This document shows, in pieces, positions 58,770-64,000 of a stretch of DNA of 64,000 bases. Origin of the DNA: Bacteroidetes bacterium UBA7674 (GTDB lineage Bacteria; Bacteroidota; Bacteroidia; Chitinophagales; Chitinophagaceae). The stretch's first letter is position 1; each line of letters starts with the position of its first letter. The stretch is from the NCBI GenBank assembly GCA_002483105.1, contig DLHG01000007.1:1-64000 (forward strand), read 5' to 3'. Made by a program: the position numbers and the translations under genes. The notes beneath the pieces are model-generated. The model saw only the letters and a program-made list of their open reading frames with translations, was not told the origin of the DNA and did not search any database.

Positions 58770-60401
58770 ATGCGTTCATTTTTTACTTATCTAACGTTTT
58801 CCCTGTTTGTGGGAAGCCCTGTCCTGGCACAGCTTACCAGCACTAATCTGCCTATTGTAATTGTTAATACCAACGTAGCAATAGCCAATACAGAAATAAG
58901 CGGCAATATTAAAATAATAGATAATATATCTGGTACTAATCAGCCTGCTGATGCCCCTGTACACACCGGTTTTATTGGTATTAAGGTCCGTGGTAGCAAT
59001 AGCACGCCTAAAAAGTCCTATAGTATAGAGACGTGGGCGAATGTTAATGGAACAGTAAACCAAAATGTGTCATTACTGGGTATGCCTCAGGAAAATGACT
59101 GGGTACTGATGTCTATATATCCTGACAGGTCTTTACTTCGTGACCTTACAGGGTGTTATATATATAACCAGATGGGTTATTACGCTACCAGGATGCGTCC
59201 GGTAGAAGTAATAATCAACCAGGGTGCGGGTGATGTTTACGCAGGGGTGTACCTCTTTGGTGAAAAAATAAAAAGGGATAGCGCTCGTGTTGACCTGGCT
59301 ACGTTGCTACCTATAGACAACAATGGCGATGAAGTAACGGGTGGATACATTCTGAAAATAGACGAGTCTAACGACTTGTCATTCCCCAGCACATACCCTG
59401 CGCCATATGGTACTACTGCACAAACCATTGATTTCCACTATGAAGAGCCTGCTGACGGGGATATCTCCAATCCACAAAAAACGTATATCCAAAACTGGAT
59501 GCACGACTTTGAGGATGCACTCTCAGCAACTAACTACCAGGATACCAACCTTGGCTGGAGATTATATGCCGCTAAGACATGGTTTCGCGACTACCTGATA
59601 TTCAACGAGGTAATAAAGGATAACGAGGCGTATCGTAAAAACACCTATCTCTACAAAGACAAGCTGAAGAAGCTACGCATAGGCCCACCATGGGCAATGG
59701 AAAAATCACTGTACAATACCGCTGATTGTAACGCCTCTGACCCTACAGGTTTTGCTTACATGTATGGCCAGGCTTGCAATACCAGCACATACCTCCCTCC
59801 ATTCTGGTGGGAAAGGATGATGACGGATACACTGTTTGTTACAGAGCTTAAATGCCGCTATACCCAGCTGCGCTCCAGCACCCTGGATACGTCCACCATA
59901 TTCCAGTACATCGATTCTATCGCTAACTTATTGAATGTAACACAAGCCGGCAATACCCCTCAAGGCAGGAACTTTACCCAATGGCAGATATTTGGCGTAA
60001 ACCTGATAAATGAGCCAGGTGGCGGCCCCGTCAATTATGCTGATGAGATCAGCCGTATCAAGACTTTTATCAATAACCGCCTGACATGGCTGGATGCACA
60101 GTGGTATACACAAACCTGTGCTGTAAGCGTAAAAGAGCTGCTGGGTGAAGAAGAAAACAGTTACATAACTCCGAACCCTACTGCGGGCAACTTCTCTACC
60201 CACCTGATACTGAACGAACCTACCCAAGTAGGTGTAAGCGTTCGTAACATGCAGGGAGCAGTAGTCTATAGCAATAATTACAAGCTGGGCTCAGGTGAAC
60301 ACCAATTGAACCATAATGTAGAAAACCTCGCTTCCGGCCTGTATATCATTACCATACAGCAAAACGACAGAAGCAGGAACTTCAAGCTGGTGAAGAACTA
60401 A
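58770..60401 (+). CDS. CotH-family protein with T9SS type A tail and altered metal motif
   Basis: 543 aa. Signal peptide (MRSFFTYLTFSLFVGSPVLAQ); CotH domain about 30-440 with IGIKVRGSNSTPKKSYSIE, WVLMSIYPDRSLLRD, GVYLFGEKIKRD and YRKNTYLYKD. Where the family normally has GPxWDxD (nucleotide/metal ligands) this protein has GPPWAME at 305-311, so the first Asp is Ala and the second Glu. The rest of the fold is intact (PPFWWERMMTDTLFV). The last 75 residues are a T9SS type A signal (YITPNPTAGNFS, VSVRNMQGAVVYS, NLASGLYIITI, FKLVKN). It may be a pseudokinase or a binding protein. It is divergent from the CotH/VTC operon across a 218-bp intergenic region. Confidence 0.85.
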   Translation: MRSFFTYLTFSLFVGSPVLAQLTSTNLPIVIVNTNVAIANTEISGNIKIIDNISGTNQPADAPVHTGFIGIKVRGSNSTPKKSYSIETWANVNGTVNQNVSLLGMPQENDWVLMSIYPDRSLLRDLTGCYIYNQMGYYATRMRPVEVIINQGAGDVYAGVYLFGEKIKRDSARVDLATLLPIDNNGDEVTGGYILKIDESNDLSFPSTYPAPYGTTAQTIDFHYEEPADGDISNPQKTYIQNWMHDFEDALSATNYQDTNLGWRLYAAKTWFRDYLIFNEVIKDNEAYRKNTYLYKDKLKKLRIGPPWAMEKSLYNTADCNASDPTGFAYMYGQACNTSTYLPPFWWERMMTDTLFVTELKCRYTQLRSSTLDTSTIFQYIDSIANLLNVTQAGNTPQGRNFTQWQIFGVNLINEPGGGPVNYADEISRIKTFINNRLTWLDAQWYTQTCAVSVKELLGEEENSYITPNPTAGNFSTHLILNEPTQVGVSVRNMQGAVVYSNNYKLGSGEHQLNHNVENLASGLYIITIQQNDRSRNFKLVKN

Positions 60402-60422
60402 AACTCAAAAAAACATCATACA

Positions 60423-60454
60423 AAAAGGGCTGCTATAAAGCAGCCCTTTTATTT
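60423..60454 (+). terminator. Intrinsic terminator after the second CotH gene
   Basis: Perfect 11-bp stem AAAAGGGCTGC/GCAGCCCTTTT with a 6-nt loop and a following ATTTT tail. Confidence 0.85.
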
Positions 60455-60511
60455 TGCAAGTATTCGTCTTTATTATCTTTTTCAATGACTGATAAATCGT
60501 TTGCCAAAGTG

Positions 60512-60519
60512 TAAATTTG
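60512..60519 (+). promoter_or_regulatory. -7 element of the helicase gene
   Basis: TAAATTTG, an exact TAnnTTTG match, 6 nt before the ATG at 60526; transcription would start at or next to the start codon, so the message may be leaderless. No clear -33 box. Confidence 0.5.
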
Positions 60520-60525
60520 CACACT

Positions 60526-62820
60526 ATGCAATATTTGAATGGGCTGAATGAGCCTCAAAGAGAGGCTGTAGAGCATATTAATGGCCCACTGATGATAATA
60601 GCCGGAGCCGGCAGCGGAAAAACAAAAGTACTCACCACCCGTATCGCGCACTTGATGCACAACGGGGTGGATTCCTTTAATATACTCGCCCTCACCTTTA
60701 CCAACAAGGCTGCTGCCGAGATGAAAGAACGTGTGGAGCATACACTTGGAAACTCTGAAGCAAGAAATTTATACATAGGTACTTTCCACTCGGTCTTCGC
60801 ACGTATACTTCGTGCTGAGGCGACCAAGCTGGGCTACCCAAGCAACTTCACCATTTACGATACCGATGATGCTAAAGGCATTATCAAAGACATAGTGAAG
60901 GAAATGCAACTGGACGACAAGACCTATAAACCATCATTTGTTTACAACCGCATCTCTGCTGCCAAGAACAGCCTGGTAGATCCGATCATGTACATGCAGG
61001 ATAGCAGTATACAAACAGAGGACGCCCGCAGTAACAGGCCGCTACTGGGTGAAATATATAAGCGGTATGCGAAGCGTTGTTTCCGCAATGGAGCAATGGA
61101 CTTTGATGATCTGCTTTTCCAGATGAATGTATTGCTAAGAAATTTCCCGGAAGCATTAGCCAAATACCAGCACCGCTTTCAGTACATACTGATAGATGAG
61201 TACCAGGATACCAACCTGGCACAGTACGCCATCATTAAAATGCTGGGCGCAGTGCATGAAAATATTTGTGTTGTGGGAGATGATGCACAAAGCATCTATT
61301 CGTTCCGCGGGGCAACAGTGCAAAATATCCTCCAGTTTCAGGACGACTACGAAGATGTACATGTGGTGAAGCTGGAACAGAACTACCGCAGTACACAATC
61401 CATACTGGAAGTAGCCAACAATGTAATAGGCAACAACAAAAACCAGATACCTAAAGAACTGTGGACGAGCAACGATGCCGGCGAAAAAATAATGCTGGTG
61501 CGCACCATGACCGATAATGATGAAGGCCGCTTTGTAGCCGATGCCATTACCGAGCAGAAACTCCGCAACCACTATCGCAATAAAGACTTCGTGGTACTAT
61601 ACCGCACCAATGCGCAAAGCCGTTCGTTTGAAGAAAGCCTGCGCCGCATGAACATCCCCTACAAGCTGGTAGGTGGTGTATCATTCTACCAACGTAAAGA
61701 AATAAAAGACTTTCTCGCTTACCTGCGCATTATCGTTAATCCGCAGGACGAAGAAAACCTGAAACGTATTATCAACTATCCTGCACGCGGCATTGGCAAA
61801 ACCAGCATTGATAAAATAATGGTGCGCGCCAATGAGCTGGATAAAACCTTTTGGGAAACGATACAAGAGCCGGGACTAACCGGGATCAAAGGATCCGGTG
61901 GTTCCTCCATTGAGAACTTTGTAATGATGATCCGTCATTTCCAGACCTTACTGGAAAAACAGAACGCTTACGATCTCGCATTTGCCGTAGGCAAACATAC
62001 AGGCCTGGTAAAAGAACTGTATGATGATAAAAGCGTAGAAGGCCTGGCGCGTTATGAGAACGTACAGGAACTACTCAACTCTATAAAAGAATTCACAGAA
62101 ACGCCTGATGAAGAAGGGGAACTGTATGAGAAAAATCTTGGCAATTACCTGCAACAGATAACATTGCTCACCGATGCCGACCAGGATAAGGATGAGAATG
62201 CAGATGCGGTAAAACTAATGACCATACATGCCGCAAAAGGACTGGAATTCCCTTGCGTATTCTCTGTAGGGCTGGAAGAGAATCTTTTCCCTAGCTCCAT
62301 GAGTATGTACGACCGTGCCGACCTGGAAGAAGAACGCCGTTTGTTTTATGTTGCCATCACGCGGGCAAAAACAAGACTTTGGGTAACCTATGCCAATAGC
62401 CGCTACCGTTTTGGTAACCTCGTTCAGAATGAGCCCAGCCGTTTTGTTGATGAAATTCCAGAAAAATACCTTGACCGTACCTTTACGGGTTCTGCACACA
62501 GGCCGGTTGGCTCCAGCGGTGTAGGATTTGGCAATATGCTGAATAAAACAGCCGCCGAAAGAACTCCTTCGCTGAAAAAACTGGCAGAGAAGCTCAACCA
62601 AAAGGCTCCTCCTGCTCACCAGCCATCATCCGATTTCACAGCCGACGACCCCATGACAATGGAAATAGGCATGCAGGTAGAACACCAGAAGTTTGGCTTC
62701 GGAACAATAAATACCCTTGAAGGTGGTGCTAATAACCGCATTGCTGCTATTGAGTTTGGTAACGGCCACGGTGTGAAGAAGATCATGCTGAACTATGCCA
62801 AGTTGCGTATAGTAAAATAA
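60526..62820 (+). CDS. UvrD/PcrA-family superfamily 1 DNA helicase
   Basis: The ATG at 60526 (MQYLNGLNEPQREAVEH) is preferred over the TTG at 60517. 764 aa, typical of PcrA/UvrD. The Q motif (LNEPQREAV), Walker A (AGAGSGKTKVL), motif Ia (LALTFTNKAAAEMKER), Walker B (ILIDEYQDTN), motif III (GDDAQSIYSFRGA), motif IV (NYRSTQSIL), motif V (KLMTIHAAKGLEFPCVF) and motif VI (FYVAITRAKTRLW) are all intact. The C-terminus has the usual PcrA Tudor-like fold (VEHQKFGFGTINTLEGG). It unwinds DNA 3' to 5' in excision repair, replication restart and removal of RecA filaments (family knowledge). Confidence 0.97.
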   Translation: MQYLNGLNEPQREAVEHINGPLMIIAGAGSGKTKVLTTRIAHLMHNGVDSFNILALTFTNKAAAEMKERVEHTLGNSEARNLYIGTFHSVFARILRAEATKLGYPSNFTIYDTDDAKGIIKDIVKEMQLDDKTYKPSFVYNRISAAKNSLVDPIMYMQDSSIQTEDARSNRPLLGEIYKRYAKRCFRNGAMDFDDLLFQMNVLLRNFPEALAKYQHRFQYILIDEYQDTNLAQYAIIKMLGAVHENICVVGDDAQSIYSFRGATVQNILQFQDDYEDVHVVKLEQNYRSTQSILEVANNVIGNNKNQIPKELWTSNDAGEKIMLVRTMTDNDEGRFVADAITEQKLRNHYRNKDFVVLYRTNAQSRSFEESLRRMNIPYKLVGGVSFYQRKEIKDFLAYLRIIVNPQDEENLKRIINYPARGIGKTSIDKIMVRANELDKTFWETIQEPGLTGIKGSGGSSIENFVMMIRHFQTLLEKQNAYDLAFAVGKHTGLVKELYDDKSVEGLARYENVQELLNSIKEFTETPDEEGELYEKNLGNYLQQITLLTDADQDKDENADAVKLMTIHAAKGLEFPCVFSVGLEENLFPSSMSMYDRADLEEERRLFYVAITRAKTRLWVTYANSRYRFGNLVQNEPSRFVDEIPEKYLDRTFTGSAHRPVGSSGVGFGNMLNKTAAERTPSLKKLAEKLNQKAPPAHQPSSDFTADDPMTMEIGMQVEHQKFGFGTINTLEGGANNRIAAIEFGNGHGVKKIMLNYAKLRIVK

Positions 62821-62824
62821 GCGG

Positions 62825-63025
62825 CTATGTATTGATATGACCGGCAGAATGGCGTAGAAATTCTATGCCCGTAGCGAACATGACGAGCCCTAGTCCGCCA
62901 TATACCCCTATGGTCTCTATACCCATGGCGTTATGCGTGCCATATACTACAATAGTGGCCACACACATAATGATGCCCACAAACCCTGCTACCAATAACA
63001 TCCATCCCAACATCCGCTTCCGCAT
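62825..63025 (-). CDS. Small two-helix membrane protein, unknown function
   Basis: 66 aa from the ATG at 63025. Two hydrophobic helices (MLGWMLLVAGFVGIIMCVATIVV and GVYGGLGLVMFATGIEFL) joined by a short loop, a basic N-terminus (MRKR) and a polar tail. No family recognised. It ends 4 nt from the convergent helicase stop and is divergent from the DUF4197 gene. The codon pattern and position make it a plausible real gene, but there is no independent support. Confidence 0.55.
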   Translation of the reverse strand: MRKRMLGWMLLVAGFVGIIMCVATIVVYGTHNAMGIETIGVYGGLGLVMFATGIEFLRHSAGHINT

Positions 63026-63210
63026 GATCTAATATTTTAGTGCAGACAATAATATGAAAATACTGTGCCGTCAACCACTTAAAAAAAGACGAATTGTGCC
63101 GTATTTAACATTCCCGCAATACAGAAAATACCTATATTACAAGGCGATCCGGCGTTGCACATAATGTGGTACGCAATTTGGATACATACCCCTGAATAAA
63201 ACTAATTGAG

Positions 63211-63975
63211 ATGAACAATTTCTTTAAAGGCCTGCTGTTTTCTGCAGCACTCTTAGGCACAATGAATACGCAAGCGCAAAGCTTGAATGATTGGGCTAAG
63301 AAAGCCAATCAAGTAGTAAATGGAGGAACTAAGGGAGGAACTAAGGGGGCCAGCGGCACTAACCTGAGCAATAATGAGATTATTGCCGGACTTAAAGAAG
63401 CCCTGAACGTGGGTACTAGGAATGCCTCAAGCAAACTCTCTTTACCTAATGGCTACCTGGGCAATCAGATCATCAAAATACTGATGCCACCTGAGGCCAG
63501 GAAGATCGAAACAGCACTACGCTCGGTAGGTATGGGTAATGTAGTAGATAAGGCAATCACGTCTATGAACCGTGCTGCCGAAGATGCCGCGACTCAGTCG
63601 GTACCGATATTTGTGAATGCAATCACCAGCATGTCTATCCAGGATGGACTTTCTATACTAAGAGGTGGCAATGGTGCTGCTACCAACTTCCTGAAAGCTA
63701 AAACTACCGGCGCACTGACTACGGCATTCCGCCCGGTAATCAATAACTCACTCCAAAAGGTAGGTGCCACCAAATACTGGGCCGATATGGTGAACATTTA
63801 CAACCGCCTGCCTACGGTAAACCAAAAAATGAACCCGGATCTGGCAGGATATGTAACAGAACGCGCCCTGAACGGACTTTTTGTAACTATTTCCGATGAA
63901 GAGAACAAGATACGCAACAACCCGGGCGCAAGGATCTCAGACATTTTGAAAAAAGTGTTCGGCGGTACTAAATAA
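63211..63975 (+). CDS. DUF4197 domain-containing exported protein
   Basis: 254 aa. Signal peptide (MNNFFKGLLFSAALLGTMNTQAQ), a low-complexity linker with a direct repeat (GGTKGGTKGAS), then the helical DUF4197 domain from about residue 55 to the end: NNEIIAGLKEALNVGTRNAS, ILMPPEARKIETALRSVG, SIQDGLSILRGGNGAATNFL and TERALNGLFVTISDEENKIR in order. The family is exported and widespread in Proteobacteria and Bacteroidota, with no known activity. It stands alone in the window; the stop is 25 nt before the right edge. Confidence 0.88.
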   Translation: MNNFFKGLLFSAALLGTMNTQAQSLNDWAKKANQVVNGGTKGGTKGASGTNLSNNEIIAGLKEALNVGTRNASSKLSLPNGYLGNQIIKILMPPEARKIETALRSVGMGNVVDKAITSMNRAAEDAATQSVPIFVNAITSMSIQDGLSILRGGNGAATNFLKAKTTGALTTAFRPVINNSLQKVGATKYWADMVNIYNRLPTVNQKMNPDLAGYVTERALNGLFVTISDEENKIRNNPGARISDILKKVFGGTK

Positions 63976-64000
63976 TCATTAAGACAACTCCCTTATAAGA

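Noticed and set aside
1..64000. tRNA or rRNA genes in the intergenic regions
   Set aside because: No T-loop-like GGTTCGA-type segments in a cloverleaf context and no rRNA-like conserved blocks were seen in the gaps.

Overview
The window is chromosomal DNA from a member of the Bacteroidota, most likely a Chitinophagales/Chitinophagaceae-type bacterium. The evidence is several secreted proteins with type IX secretion (T9SS) C-terminal signals of both type A and type B, families largely confined to this phylum (DUF4421, DUF2490, paired FadL/GDSL genes, PorT-like barrels), a bacterial GGGP synthase, and promoters of the Bacteroidota kind (TAnnTTTG) close to start codons. No rRNA, tRNA, CRISPR array, prophage or classical insertion sequence was seen.

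Layout. 1-4809: two tandem paralogous PKD-domain adhesin-like proteins (the first cut by the window edge). 4927-11782: uvrB, a T9SS cargo protein, a TPR/PstS-like pair and a small membrane protein, all on the minus strand. 11783-15430: repeat-rich DNA around a tandem TonB_C protein, a sugar nucleotidyltransferase and a PfkB kinase. 15434-19015: M3 oligopeptidase, a candidate small RNA and radA. 19016-19740: an array of hairpin repeats next to a GIY-YIG nuclease gene bracketed by perfect 27-bp inverted repeats. 19732-34259: comF, FadL/GDSL pair, LRR protein, CtpA protease, rhomboid, nucleoid-associated protein, beta-barrels, a damaged DUF1272 gene and a response regulator. 34374-38164: AsmA-like protein, GGGP synthase, mscL. 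38352-44866: a TetR-TolC-adaptor-RND efflux operon with a plausible operator.

45049-52576 is a minus-strand nucleotide-sugar region. One part matches enzyme for enzyme the Pseudomonas WbpA/B/E/D route to UDP-2,3-diacetamido-2,3-dideoxy-glucuronic acid. The other carries a LegC-type aminotransferase, a CBS-nucleotidyltransferase and an epimerase/dehydratase. Directly upstream on the same strand (52679-58551) is a tightly packed operon of a T9SS-exported CotH kinase-family protein, a lipoprotein, a VTC-type polyphosphate polymerase, a DUF4956 membrane protein and a DUF2490 barrel. A second, divergent CotH protein (58770-60401) has lost the usual W-D-x-D motif. A UvrD/PcrA-like helicase and a DUF4197 protein close the window.

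The two most interesting items are the GIY-YIG gene with its hairpin repeats, whose stems differ by paired compensatory changes, and the CotH/VTC/DUF4956/DUF2490 operon, which reads like an envelope-spanning phosphopolymer or surface-phosphorylation system. All functional calls come from motif reading by eye; no database search or alignment was run.
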